Below are positions 22,548 through 33,448 of a stretch of 64,000 bases of DNA, in pieces; position 1 is the first letter of the stretch, and the number at the start of each line of letters is the position of its first letter. The translations under genes and the position numbers were made by a program. The DNA is taken from assembly GCA_020912385.1 (NCBI GenBank), contig CP087215.1, forward strand, positions 992,001-1,056,000, read 5' to 3'. Source of the stretch: Neofusicoccum parvum. Its lineage: Eukaryota > Ascomycota > Dothideomycetes > Botryosphaeriales > Botryosphaeriaceae. A model generated the notes under the pieces. It was not told where the DNA came from, ran no database searches, and worked only from the letters and a program-made list of their open reading frames with translations.

Positions 22548-23478
22548 ATGGACATCGAGACCAAGCTGGACGATGGCGCAGCCGACCTGGGCCGGCCAAC
22601 GGGCGACAAGCAGGGCCGCAGCAGCCCTCTGACCCGGCGACTGGCCGCCGAGCTGAGCGCCAATCACGTCGATCTGCCGCTTCTGGCCTGCTGTCTCTGC
22701 TCCGGCCTGACCGACAGCACCTTGTACAACGGTAGGCGTCCGCGAGCAAGCAACCGCCTTGACATCAGGACACAGCATGCTGACCGACGCGCCGTGCAGC
22801 CTACAGCACATTTGTCTCCATGCAAACGGGTACAGTCCCCTGCCAGCCTGTTGCATCCGCTCCCCATGCTGACGAGCCGCAGGCAACACCATCTTCGTCG
22901 CGCTGGGCGCCTCGCACCAGAACACCAAGCCGTACGGGTGGGCGCGCTCGCTCTGCTCTATCGGCTGCTTCGTGCTGGGCTCGCTCTTCTTCAGCCGCCT
23001 GAGCGCGCTGCTGGGCCCCAAGCGCCGCGGCACGCTGACGCTCTCCTTCCTGCTGCAGACGCTGTTCATCATCGTCGCCGCCGCCATCGTGCAGGGCGGC
23101 GCCATCAACGGCTCCGTGCCGCAGCCCGCCGCCACCGCCGTGCGCTGGAACGAGCTGGCGCCCATCGCGCTGCTGAGCTTCCAGTCGGCCGCCCAGATCG
23201 TCAGCAGCCGCACCCTCGGCCTCGGCGAGGTGCCGACCGTCGTGGTCACGAGCCTGCTGTGCGATCTGATGAGCGACACCCAGCTGCTGGCTCCGCCGAC
23301 GGCGAATGTGAAGCGCAATCGACGCCTCATGGCTTTCGTTCTCACGCTCGTGGGCGCCATTGCCGGCGGCTGGATCTCCAAGGGGACGAGAGGCGTGGAG
23401 TACGCGCTGTGGGTGGTTGCTGGCATCAAGTTGGCCATCACTGCCGCCTGGCTGCTGTGGAAGGAAAAGAAGCTGTGA
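22548..23478 (+). CDS. DUF1275 (YoaK-like) integral membrane protein
   Basis: Exons are 22548-22731, 22800-22829 (a 30-nt micro-exon) and 22883-23478, giving 269 residues. Splicing through the micro-exon yields SGLTDSTLYNAYSTFVSMQT followed by GNTIFVALGAS. This is the family hallmark, with a first helix broken by SGLTD and a GN-rich turn. About six membrane segments follow, including GTLTLSFLLQTLFIIVAAAIV and APIALLSFQSAAQIVSS. The tail ends WLLWKEKKL. DUF1275 proteins are widespread in fungi and bacteria; their transport or signalling role is not established. The cytosolic N-terminus is about 50 residues. Confidence 0.85.
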
Positions 23479-23997
23479 GGAATTTAGAAGTTAGATCATT
23501 TGTACAAAAATATCTGGGCGAAGAAGAATAGACCGATAGAGGGCGAGCTAGAAATAGTGAGTTGCGTGTATTCATTCACAACATGGACCACTTCCAGATC
23601 CTCCCGGTCCACACGATGCGAGTGTTCCAACGACCAACCGGTGACCGTAATACATAGCTCGGACGATGGACTCAGCACTGCTTTTGCGGCGTGTTTGAGC
23701 CCCAACTTCTCCATCACTTGCTTCAGTGGTCATACGACATTACACAACAAAGGCAGATTCTGGACAGGACAGATATATTTTGGATTTTGCATGAAGTTGC
23801 ACCGGCCTGCCTCTGGTATCGCCTTCGCAGCTCAAAACAACTCAGTCATATTACGAGAACGATTGGGGGCAGTGCTCTCATTTCTCGACAGAAAGCGCTT
23901 CAATATATATGTACATGAAATGTAAATGAGCAGCTTGCAACTCAACATGACATCGAATTCATAACTCAATCAGAAAAGGTGGCCCGGCCTTCCTCTT
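23479..23997. other. Convergent 3-prime intergenic region
   Basis: About 520 bp between the stop of the DUF1275 gene and the stop of the minus-strand secreted-protein gene. It is AT-richer than the flanking genes and likely holds both 3-prime UTRs. Confidence 0.45.
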
Positions 23998-24585
23998 CTA
24001 CGACATCGTGCACACTTGAGGACTCTCGACCTCCTGCGTGGCGATCACGAAGGGAATACACTCCTGCTTTCCAGTCTTGAGAGAGTACGCCTCGTCCGCA
24101 TACACGCTGTACACGCCACTCTCCTGCTGGGGACACGCCAGCCACGTTCCGTTGTTGTAGAAGAGGTGCTGGATGCTGTCCGAGGTGGCCTGGCTGAAGC
24201 TATCCGTGACGTCCTCGGCGGTAAGGTTGTAGGGGTAGTCCTTGTAGGACAGCATGCCACCGACGGCGCCGGTGATGTCGACAGACACTGCAGACATGTG
24301 AGCAACTGTCAGGAATTCGTTCGTGTACCACCACATACCCATCTGGACATTCTGCTTGCCGTCGCCGTACGTGGTGATGGTGTTGTTGCTGCTCGTGAAC
24401 ATCGGGGCGACCGCGCCGCAAGTGGTGTTGGTCTGCTTTCCGAGCACGAATCTGCCGGCACTGCCACGCAGATAGGTTCCATCAAAGGCTGCTCCCTTCG
24501 ACAAGGCAAGCATGCGGAAAGGAGATTCCGCAGCGGAGGAGCCGGCGGCGGCGAGGATGGTGGCAACGACAGCGGAGGTCTTCAT
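23998..24585 (-). CDS. PhiA-like secreted cell-wall protein
   Basis: Intronless, 195 residues from the ATG at 24585; a further in-frame ATG upstream is unlikely because the signal peptide begins at MKTSAVVATILAAAGSSA. The mature part is compact, with FRMLALSKGAAF, GRFVLGKQTNT, three or more N-glycosylation sequons (NTT, NNT, NNGT) and GVYSVYADEAYSL near the C-terminus. Length and pattern resemble the PhiA/IgE-binding-type wall proteins of conidiating fungi, which affect phialide and spore-wall formation. The family assignment is by general resemblance, so moderate. Confidence 0.6.
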   Translation of the reverse strand: MKTSAVVATILAAAGSSAAESPFRMLALSKGAAFDGTYLRGSAGRFVLGKQTNTTCGAVAPMFTSSNNTITTYGDGKQNVQMGMWWYTNEFLTVAHMSAVSVDITGAVGGMLSYKDYPYNLTAEDVTDSFSQATSDSIQHLFYNNGTWLACPQQESGVYSVYADEAYSLKTGKQECIPFVIATQEVESPQVCTMS

Positions 24586-26091
24586 TTTGTGGGTTGGATA
24601 GTTGAACGAGTGTAAAGGTCGGCGTTGAAGTTGAGCGTTGTGAGGCGGGTAAGGCTGATGGTGGCTGCAGAACTTTATAGCCTTATGGTGATTAGATGCC
24701 GGCAAATTTGAAGTGATCTCCAAGCTCCCGAGCGAAGAGGAACAAAGATCAGCGTATAGGCAGCAATTTGCAGGCAAGTTGTGTCATAGTGGCCCCTGCG
24801 TGCCCCTTCATACCGGCATTCTCATTAAATCTCTTATCGATAAAGGGGTCTTTGTTTCTACCGGGCCAGAGAAAGATCGGGGTGACAAGGCATCTGGGCT
24901 GTATTAATGTCGGAGCAGATGGAATCAAGGAGAATTCCATGGGTGGTGGGTGCTGTCGGTGAGGGTGTTGGGAAACAGTGCGCACCCTGCGGCCACAGAA
25001 CGTTCCGACCGCGCCATGTGACCAGGCGTTGAGTAGCCACAATACTGTCCGTGACTGCATCTTGAAACATCGGAGCAAGATGCTGTATCTCTTATCACTT
25101 TGCGATTGGATGGAGCATAGACTGCGAGGATCTCCAGGTGCTGACAGGGCGCGCCCTGCTAAAATTGCTGGAATCGTGAAGAAGCAGCCTTAGGGCTACG
25201 GTACAGGAGAAAATGCACTGCGAAATGAGATCCTGATCAGGGTGAACAGGGACGCCTGCCGTGGTATGGAGTGTTGTTGGGGAAGGCGTGACGTTCAGTG
25301 CAAAGCGCAGCAGTTACCCGACGATTGGAAGCTCAACTTCGCTCGATGGACGCCGGTCGTACATCGAGGCAAGCTCCCGCCCGTATTCGGGACCGATAAA
25401 GCTTGTCTCGCATTCTTGAACGTTCACAACGAGAATGAACATCCCGGCAAGACATCCCAAATAATGCAAGCCAAGCTCCGACGACCCACGTCTTGGCTAA
25501 CGTTTCGGCAACTTTTCGCACACCACGGCCTCAGAAAAGCTTAGCAAAGCAAAAGAAGTAGCAGAAATCATCCACAGAGCTCAGAGCTAACCGTTCACCG
25601 ACAAGCGGGTTTCAAATCAGGCGAGCGTGAAAGATGGGGTCGGAAACGCCAAACATCATGCGCGGCACTGCCTACTACATGAAACCGCGAGACGCAGTCC
25701 GCTGGACGTCCAGAACAACCCTAGACTCCCAACGCCGCTTCTCAGTCTTGATGTATGTACTCTGTTGCGATGGTGAAGCAGCGTATCCGGCTGTGCAAGT
25801 GACCGAGTACCGAGTGTAGGAGGCGAAGGACGGCAGAGGAGGGCTACGGGAAGATAATCTGGTTCTTGGAGTGTTTGGAAAAGAATGTAGAACGGGTATA
25901 TAAGAAGGAGCTACACAAGCTTTCCTTTACTTCCTTCCAGCACGCCAGTCAACTGCACGCATCTCGCACACCGTCTTTCGGCACACGCCAGTCTTCTGCA
26001 GGTCAGAACCGCCTCTCTTCAAGCACCATCTTCTTTCAAACAACACTACGAGCCACTTAATTCAACAAACACCATAATTATTTCAGCGGAC
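24586..26091. other. Intergenic region, no gene recognised
   Basis: About 1.5 kb between divergently transcribed secreted-protein genes. Open frames near 25240-25540 and 25630-25820 show no domain or signal peptide. A TATA-like box sits near its right end. Confidence 0.45.
25897..25904 (+). promoter_or_regulatory. TATA box for the Gly/Ala-rich gene
   Basis: TATATAAG lies 188 bp upstream of the ATG at 26092. A C/T- and CA-rich leader separates them, consistent with a highly expressed fungal gene. Confidence 0.45.
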
Positions 26092-26601
26092 ATGCGTTTC
26101 ACGGCTTTCTTCGTCCTCGCCGCGACAGGCACATCCTTCGCCGCCGTTGCCGCCACCCCGGAACAGAAGCGCGAGGCGGCCGGAGGATTGGCGGGCCTTC
26201 TTGACGGCGCTGGAGGAGCGGGAGGTGCTGGAGGACTACCCGGACTGGGTGCGCTTGGGGGAGGCAATGCGGGAGGAGCCGGTGGGCTGGGCGCACTCGG
26301 GGGACTGGGGGCGCTGGGCGGTGGCGGCGCGGGAGGCGCTGACGCTGGAGGAGCAGGTGCGGGCGGGCTGGGTGCACTGGGAGGTCTTGGCGGAGGGAAA
26401 GGCGCAGCGGGAGGTGCTGATGCTCTTGGGGGCCTGGGCGCTCTGGGAGGCGGTGCGGCTGGCGGAGATGCGGCCGGCGGAAGTGCCACTGGTGGGAAGG
26501 CGGCGGGAACTACCCCTGCGGCAGGAGCTGCTGGAAAAGCGGGCAAAGGTGCTGGAGAATTAGGCGGGCTTCTCGGAGGTGCTGGAGCTGGTGCTGCTTA
26601 G
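26092..26601 (+). CDS. Secreted Gly/Ala-rich low-complexity protein
   Basis: Intronless, 169 residues. A clear signal peptide, MRFTAFFVLAATGTSFAAVA, is followed by TPEQKREAAGG with a KR dibasic site that could be cut by a Kex2-type protease. The remainder is imperfect repeats of the type GGLGALGG and GAGGAGG, with almost no charged residues. Such sequence fits a structural wall or matrix protein, or a flexible adhesive. The two other plus frames and the antisense strand are also open here, which is a consequence of the GC-rich repeats. Function is not assignable. Confidence 0.6.
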   Translation: MRFTAFFVLAATGTSFAAVAATPEQKREAAGGLAGLLDGAGGAGGAGGLPGLGALGGGNAGGAGGLGALGGLGALGGGGAGGADAGGAGAGGLGALGGLGGGKGAAGGADALGGLGALGGGAAGGDAAGGSATGGKAAGTTPAAGAAGKAGKGAGELGGLLGGAGAGAA

Positions 26602-27885
26602 TGCAACCTTCCGTACTGCATGTATGTCGCATCGTGTTGGGAAACCTTTGGTATCAATCAGAATTTTCATTCCTTAACACACGAAAGTTGTTTAGGTGAG
26701 CATTACCCAAGTCATGATTGACCATGAGGTCGTTCAGGCTAGTATCGTACCAAGAGAATACCTTTGTTGGTAGTTGAATCATGCATCTGGATTATTTCAG
26801 CGCTCTTCTTTTGTATATTTACATCTAGAGGAACAATTCGACTACCTGTGTGTAGTGATTTTCCGATCAGTCCCGTTGGAATTCTGCTCACTTTTTCTCG
26901 CCCCCATACCACGTCAAATAAAACCGGCAAAATCGGAACCAATGTACAACGCAGACTCCATTTATGCTGAATGGGAATACTTAAACTAGGGAAATGCGTT
27001 AATGCATCCCCCAGATGTATTCCATTGAATATTTATGTCTATCTACGGTAGGGTTCTACAGCTGGCGCGAAGAGGGCTCCACCATCAGCCTCGCGTGTGC
27101 GGCTCAAATTGTAACACTGTGTCTCTGCGCTGTGCAGACGTACGTACAAGTGCTGCACGATACATAACACAGGCTATGCAAAGGTCTCTGTGTTGCACAG
27201 CCTGCTGGCCATGCATGCATATCTCTCGCGCCTTGCATAGCCTACACGTATGGTTTTTGACCACATATCTTCCTTGGAACTTTCAAGTCGATTCTCCTTG
27301 GCCTTCGGAACTCTGGATGATCCCGATCATGGGTCACATTGTATCTCGTGCCGGTCACCTGCTTGTATAATATCTAACCATGCATCGTGTCACGCCCCAG
27401 ACTTACGTTGAGCTGCCCTGCCACATGGGCTGAGTGCACCCCGTCACGGTGTATGGTGAAATGAGGATGGCTCGTCCTGTGATTCATAGCCACGGCCGTC
27501 CTAGCATTGTGCACTATCGCCACTTTTAGGCTCAGCCCAGTCTGAGACCATTGTCCTGATGCGGGTGCCTGGTGTAGAGGTGCTCCAATGAGAATCTGGA
27601 TCGGGACATAGGTCAGGAAGCGTACACGTCACAGTAGCACCAGATAGTTTATCCAAGAATTTAAGCGTGCGCCCTCAACGAATCAAGATGCCCAGGGCCG
27701 CCATGGCGCATAGAGGCTAGTCGGGTCAGCCCCCCTTTGCTCTTGGGGGCCAAAAAGCAGACACCGCCCCGCCGACGGCGAGACTTTCAGCCGCACCTAC
27801 TACCAACCTTCAACGCTTAAACCCAAACTTCTCTTGATTCCACCGCATTCATGTCTCTTGCGGACTTTCCGCGCTCCCCAACTCC
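26602..27885. other. Intergenic region with small inverted repeats
   Basis: About 1.3 kb with no recognised gene. It holds the inverted repeat at 27171-27243 and a short potential hairpin, CCCCC...GGGGG, near 27730-27748. The promoter of the GPI-protein gene is presumably at the right end. Confidence 0.45.
27171..27243. repeat. 11-bp inverted repeat
   Basis: AGGCTATGCAA at 27171-27181 is the exact reverse complement of TTGCATAGCCT at 27233-27243. A one-mismatch inner copy, TTGCACAGCC, lies near 27193-27202. No mobile-element gene accompanies it. Confidence 0.4.
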
Positions 27886-30294
27886 ATGATCCTTATGCCG
27901 AGGAGCCTGAGCTGGGCAATTACCGGGCTGCTGCTGACTGGCAGAGCAGCAGCCCAGACATTCTCAAACTCAAGCACAGCAGTCTCCGTCAACAGCACCA
28001 CGACTTGCACCTACTCTCCAGCCGACTGCACGGCAATCAGCAGTGTCCGAGCTTGCGAAAAGTCCTACACTGACTACCTCACGAGTAGCTGGTCCTGGAT
28101 TGCCACGGTGCCGTACACCACCTCGTCTCTGGTTTCAACATCGATATTCACCGACGTTGTCTGGGTTGGAAACTACACGGGCCAGCTGTCGACTTTCTGC
28201 GATGGCGTTCCCAGAGGAGGCAAGGCGCCTGCACTCACGACGTCCTCGACCTTCTCGTTGTACTCGTACTCTTTCTCGCCCGCATACCCGAGCCCAGCGC
28301 CCAGCTGCACGTACGACTACCGGGGCTGCGCGCTCCTGATTTCCGAGTTCCGGGCATCGACACGGGCCGCTACCGCAGAATCACCCCGGAACCCGGTCTG
28401 TGCCGGCGATACAGCTGAATGCATTACGCCGGAAGGAGCTCTGTGCCCTATGGATGCCGGAGACGTGAAACTGATGTACTGGCCGCAATCAAAAGACCCC
28501 AATGACTTATGTGCCAATGCCACTACGGCCAGCGCTGCGCTATCGATTACTCCATCGCCAACGGTGCCATACACAACTGTACTCGGCGACTTCACGCTAA
28601 CCTCGCCTACGGTATACCTCTCCTTCAACAACCTCAACGGCCTGCCGTGCTACAAGTCCTGGAAGAACGCCGTCGTTCCCATTACCAATCTCGCCGATCT
28701 ATCTAGTGTCAGTTTCACTGAAGGGTCTGGCATAGGTTCCACGTTGCCCATCAATTGGAACGATCTCAACTCACCCGTCCCGCTCTCGGCATACAAAGGG
28801 CAACAATATTGCTGGTCCGCGTGGGCTGGCGAACGGTACCCTTACGACAAATGCAGCACCATCTACGATGACTATCTCCCATGGCTGGCACTACCCACCA
28901 ACCCATCTGTATACACAGGCATGGACGCGCGCTTCCAGAACTGCACCGCAGTCCGATGGCGCAAATTCGTCTTCGACCCGCCGCTTGCCCTGACCTCAGC
29001 CAGAGGCCTAGTCCCTGGTTCATCTACAGCTGCTCCGCCTCCTCCCACCGCCACCTCCCAGGACCAAGATTCGCCTCCAATCACGGAGCCTGCAAGCCCA
29101 GCACCCGAGCCCGAGTCGCCCACCGTCACTGCCACCACCCGACCCGCCCCGCCGCAGCCCACAGAGGATCCAGGAGACCCCTCGACGACAGCCGGCGGCG
29201 ATGGCGGACTCGGGCCCGTGATCTCGATGATCGCCTCCAGCCTCACCGCCACCGCCGGAAATCCACCGGCAGACGGCGGCGCGGTGCCCGCCAACGGCAA
29301 CACCATGCCCGGCAACGGCGCAATAACCATCCCCGTTGATCCGCCAGACCCGTCGAACCCATCAGATCCGGGCGCAACCAACGCCGGCGGCGGCGGCGGC
29401 GGTATCGTCGCATCTCCGGACCCCTCCAACCCCGGTGGCGTTGTGATCTCAGGCCCCTCGGCCGGAGCCCTGACGTTGCTGCCCGGCGAGACGGGTGTCG
29501 TTGGCGGTGGCGTTGTCGCCTCGGTGCCCAGCTCTGGCGGCGCAGTCATCGTTGGTGGTACGCGAACGTATGCCGTCCCAGGACTTGCAACGGGCGCCGG
29601 TGACGGCGGCAGCGGTGGCGGGGCAGGAGTGGGGGGAGCAGCTGGGTCAGGCGCCGTGATTAGCGGTGGGGCGGTGGTGGTGACGGCTGTTCCTGAAGCC
29701 CAGCCAGGAGCTGCTGGCGCTTCTGGAGGAAGCGTGGTTGTGGTGGCTGGCACGACCCTTACGGCAGGCGGGGATCAGCTGAGCATTTCAGATGTAGGAT
29801 TTGTGAGCGCTGCGAGTGATGGTATTGTAGTGAACGGCGTGTCAACGGTCAGATTTTCTGCTCTCCCCACTGTGGGCGGTGGCAGTGCTGCGGTGGTCAC
29901 GTTGGGTGGAGATTTGGAAACAATCTCCGCTCCTGTAACGGGTGGTGGCTTGACAGGGGTGGTGGTGGTCGATGGGATAACACTGACAATTGGAGGTGCG
30001 CCGGCAACGATTGGAAGTGGGGAGGTAGTGAGTGCGGCGGGCGTGGGGATCGTGGTGGACGGCACGACGGTGTCGTATGAGAGCGCTGCTGGGGTAACAT
30101 CGACATCTTTTTCTGGTGCGCAAACGACACCAAGCACCATGGTGAGTGAAACATCATCTACAGGTTCCAAGACCTCGACTGGTGAGTCAATACCTACTAA
30201 TAACAGCACGAGTGGTGCGTACGCTTCATCAGAAAACGGGCGGCAGCAAATGGTGCTATTGGCTGGGCTTTCGGCTATGTTAATCTTGATGTAA
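27886..30294 (+). CDS. Large GPI-anchored cell-wall protein
   Basis: Intronless, 802 residues. The signal peptide ends near TGRAAAQ. The N-terminal 350 residues are Cys/Tyr/Thr-containing with many N-glycosylation sequons, for example CTYSPADCTAISSVRACEKS. A Pro/Ser/Thr-rich linker follows. Residues 470-730 are Gly/Val-rich with short beta-type repeats; two copies of a 35-residue unit of form GxTLTxGG...VSAAxxGIVVxGxxxV occur near the end. A Ser/Thr-rich stalk precedes the hydrophobic C-terminus MVLLAGLSAMLILM, expected for GPI attachment. It is probably a wall mannoprotein or adhesin-like protein; no enzymatic domain was seen. Confidence 0.75.
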   Translation: MILMPRSLSWAITGLLLTGRAAAQTFSNSSTAVSVNSTTTCTYSPADCTAISSVRACEKSYTDYLTSSWSWIATVPYTTSSLVSTSIFTDVVWVGNYTGQLSTFCDGVPRGGKAPALTTSSTFSLYSYSFSPAYPSPAPSCTYDYRGCALLISEFRASTRAATAESPRNPVCAGDTAECITPEGALCPMDAGDVKLMYWPQSKDPNDLCANATTASAALSITPSPTVPYTTVLGDFTLTSPTVYLSFNNLNGLPCYKSWKNAVVPITNLADLSSVSFTEGSGIGSTLPINWNDLNSPVPLSAYKGQQYCWSAWAGERYPYDKCSTIYDDYLPWLALPTNPSVYTGMDARFQNCTAVRWRKFVFDPPLALTSARGLVPGSSTAAPPPPTATSQDQDSPPITEPASPAPEPESPTVTATTRPAPPQPTEDPGDPSTTAGGDGGLGPVISMIASSLTATAGNPPADGGAVPANGNTMPGNGAITIPVDPPDPSNPSDPGATNAGGGGGGIVASPDPSNPGGVVISGPSAGALTLLPGETGVVGGGVVASVPSSGGAVIVGGTRTYAVPGLATGAGDGGSGGGAGVGGAAGSGAVISGGAVVVTAVPEAQPGAAGASGGSVVVVAGTTLTAGGDQLSISDVGFVSAASDGIVVNGVSTVRFSALPTVGGGSAAVVTLGGDLETISAPVTGGGLTGVVVVDGITLTIGGAPATIGSGEVVSAAGVGIVVDGTTVSYESAAGVTSTSFSGAQTTPSTMVSETSSTGSKTSTGESIPTNNSTSGAYASSENGRQQMVLLAGLSAMLILM

Positions 30295-31293
30295 CTGATC
30301 TACTCGAAGAGCTGTCATTTCCAAGCATATGCAAATCTATAGTAGCTTTTGTAAATTTAAATCGGCCATTGAGCCAGGCATTGTCAGGTAAACAAAGGTA
30401 TAATTTGAAGCGAGTCTCCGACTTTGTCGGCATGGAAGCATTTTGATGAGATAAGCTCTCGTGCTATCCGCTTCAAATGCTCAAACCAACTGAATGGCGA
30501 GCGGCATGACGAGATCCTCTCCCGCTTTACTGCATTTAGTGTTAAGTCCTTGTGTTAACATCAGCGATTGGAATATTCCATTCATCTCAGCCCTCTGTCA
30601 AGTTATGATGACTGTATGTTCAATTCAAGCCAATTTGACCCTTTTCTTGGCATGGGATAGCTATCCGACGCTTTTTGATGTTGATCTCAGCCACCCCGCA
30701 GTGGCTGCCTCGGAATTGGTGCCGAGTTCCGTATTACTTATCATGAGGCACCTCATACAAGGCCATGATTGGTTCACGCAGCCGGGCGAAAGCGAATTCT
30801 CAAAATGTTCTTCATGTCCGAAAAACACGGGATGGGGATCAAGCGGAAGTTCTGGGACCGGGTCAAGCAGTGGGTACTCGAGTCTGAGTTGAAGAGACGG
30901 AATTTGGCGGTGCAAGGATTAGTAGTGTGTGGGATTCGCGGTGAGCTGCCTCTTCCATTCCTTGCGCGCGCTAGGGCCACCCTGAAACGTCCGTGTTCCG
31001 CCGATGCCAGGCAGACCTGGCGTGACGGTCCGTCCCTCTCGCGGTCAACTACTCTGTCTTGGAAGTCTATCAAATAATGCTGCTGCTGTCTCTCGTCTTC
31101 CTTTCCGGTTCTACATAGATCGATTGAGATGCTCGGTGGGAACAGCACTGCACTGATGGAAATAAACAAAGGGGTTCCCCAACCGGGACACGGCGTCTTT
31201 CATCCTCATTGCAGCTCAAAATTCGACATCGTCTTTCAGTTTTAACCTCAACTCTGGGTTTTGAGGTACCCGTCAATTTTCGGTTTCTGCAAG
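30295..31293. other. Intergenic region, no gene recognised
   Basis: About 1 kb between two plus-strand genes. Overlapping open frames near 30490-31080 have no family signature. The right part should hold the promoter of the methyltransferase gene. Confidence 0.45.
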
Positions 31294-32955
31294 ATGGCAC
31301 AGACTAATCATGCGTCCTCCAACGACATCGAGTTCATCAAAACGCCCCTTGCTCCCCCTCCCCCTCCATCTACAGATGAATGTGGTGTGAGAACTACAGC
31401 CGTGAGTCATTCAATCTGGGCTCCTTACTTCCAATCGAAGTCGAAAGCCGGAGTTCTGAAACCTCTCGCCAATCCAGTACCCTTCCATCAAGAATGCACC
31501 ACTTCCCGCCGATTCAGCCGGTAGCGAAAGTTTCTCGAATACCTTGCTGGTAGCCTTGCTGGCAGCGGTTCCTCTCTGTCTTGCTATCGGGTCCTTCTGG
31601 ACTGCTCTCTTATTCGGAGTTTTCACCACGATTCCTGTGCTCGCTGCTTTCTGGTACATTGCCTCAAGCCGGTCATCAAGGAAGAACACGAAGGCTCGCT
31701 ACCCCGGCAAGGGTGTTGAACAATACCTCGACTTTCACAGAGCAAGCGACCGTGCTCGATATCACGGCCAGAGCAAAATTCCATTGGAAACTTTCCACGA
31801 GATGTACTTTGACGGGCACGTTGATGTTAAAGGAGATATGCTGGAAGTTCTGGAATACCGACACGACTGGGCAAGCTTCCGCTTCACGTTAAGCCTCTTC
31901 AAGTTCTTCCTGACTGGCATGATGCCAGAAGTAATCTTGCACACACGGTCACAAGGCAAGAATAATGCACCTATCGCTTCTGAGCTGTTGTCTGACACAC
32001 ACTAGATGAAGAACAGGTTCGCGGTCACTATGACCGAGGCAACGATTTCTACAGCTGGTTCCTCGGACCACGCATGGTGTATACGTCAGGTATCATTTCG
32101 GACATCCATAGGGAAGAGACCCTCGAACAACTTCAAGACAACAAACTAGCAATTGTTTGCGAGAAAATCGAGTTGAAACGCGGTGAGAGCCTTCTCGATT
32201 TGGGGTGTGGTTGGGGAACTCTGGCTACTTTTGCGTCCACAAAGTACGGTACCCACGTTACCGGAGTCACACTTGGCCGCAATCAGACTGCCTGGGGAAA
32301 CAATTGGCTGCGGAAAGCTGGTATTCCTCAAAGCCAGTCTCGGATCCTTTGCATGGACTACCGGGATGTTCCTCGCGTAGAAGGCGGAGGCTACAAGAAG
32401 ATCACTTGCATTGAAATGTGTGAACACGTCGGTGTCCGCCGCTTGCCTGGCTTCTTCCGGTTCCTCTACGACCTGCTGGACGACGACGGAATCTTGCTCG
32501 TCCAGTACTCTGGTCTTCGGAAATCCTGGCAGTACGAAGATTTAATCTGGGGCCTTTTCATGAACAAGTACATATTTCCTGGAGCAGATGCCTCCACGCC
32601 GCTCGGATTCGTCATTGATCAGCTCGAAGGTGCCGGCTTTGAGGTCAAACATGTTGACACTGTGGGAGTTCACTACTCGACCACTCTATGGCGTTGGTAT
32701 CGCAACTGGATTGCGAATCAAGAGAAGGTTGAGTCGAAGTACGGAAAGCGCTGGTACCGCATTTGGGAGTTCTTTCTTGCGTCCTCGACTATCGTGTCTC
32801 GACAGGGCGGCGCTACCTGCTTCCAGATTACCTTAGTCAAGAACATCAACTCGACGCACCGTATTGAAGGCGTCGAGAGCCAATTCAATCTCAGTGGAGC
32901 CTTGACTGCACACAGGTCGAACCCAAATGTTACCAAGCAGGTGCACATGGTTTAA
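31294..32955 (+). CDS. Sphingolipid C9-methyltransferase
   Basis: SAM-dependent enzyme that adds the C9 methyl branch to the sphingoid base of fungal glucosylceramide. Proposed exons are 31294-31401, 31478-31955 and 32006-32955, giving 511 residues. Intron 1 could start at 31388 instead. Intron 2 (31956-32005) begins GCAAGA and ends CACTAG, a GC-AG intron; it joins LHTRSQ to DEEQVRGHYDRG. Two membrane helices occur near residues 60-100 (SFSNTLLVALLAAVPLCLA). The methyltransferase domain shows LLDLGCGWGTLATFA, GVTLGRNQ, CMDYRDVP and MCEHVGVRR, as in cyclopropane-fatty-acid-synthase-type enzymes. The long conserved tail (LIWGLFMNKYIFPGAD, WRWYRNWIAN, SSTIVSRQG) matches the fungal C9 enzymes closely. 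Confidence 0.93.
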
Positions 32956-33448
32956 GTAACAATGGCCGGTCTTCAGTCAGAAATGCGCTTTGGCATGTTT
33001 TAAGCAAGGAGCAGGAGTGGAAGAAACCTGCGGTTAAAGCAATCCGCGAAAAGACGACCTAGCGGTAGAATCAAGTTGGCATAACAAACCCCTCTTCTGT
33101 ATTTAGCACTCTTGAGGAGATCCAGATGCGAGTCGGTGCAAGCAAATGTGAGAGATGATCCGATCCATCGGGCGGCTGCTCGTGACGCGTGTTCAAGATT
33201 AGCCGAAGCTGCTGAGAACATCCTAATCTATGCCCGTCATTAGCTCGCGGTCGACTTCCACATAGATTTAGTACCCACCAATGACAGCATAAAGCGTCAA
33301 AGCTTTTCCGTGGGAAAAGGTGCTGCGAATTTCCGGCAGTCAGGCACCAGTATTATAAGAACCAGTGAATGGGCATTTCTCGAGGGACATACCTAAAATA
33401 TTGTCGGCTGCCTCATCCCGTTGCTTCAATTCTACCAGTGCTTCGAAG
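32956..33448. other. Intergenic region upstream of the sterol isomerase gene
   Basis: About 490 bp, no gene seen. TATAAG occurs near 33354, about 95 bp upstream of the ATG at 33449. Confidence 0.45.

Noticed and set aside
22500..23441. 313-codon antisense frame over the DUF1275 gene
   Set aside because: Shadow of a GC-rich coding exon; the plus-strand protein has the family motif and proper introns.
26046..26563. Overlapping open frames in three frames at the Gly/Ala-rich gene, suggesting dual coding
   Set aside because: GC-rich imperfect repeats lack stop codons in several frames; only one frame has a signal peptide.
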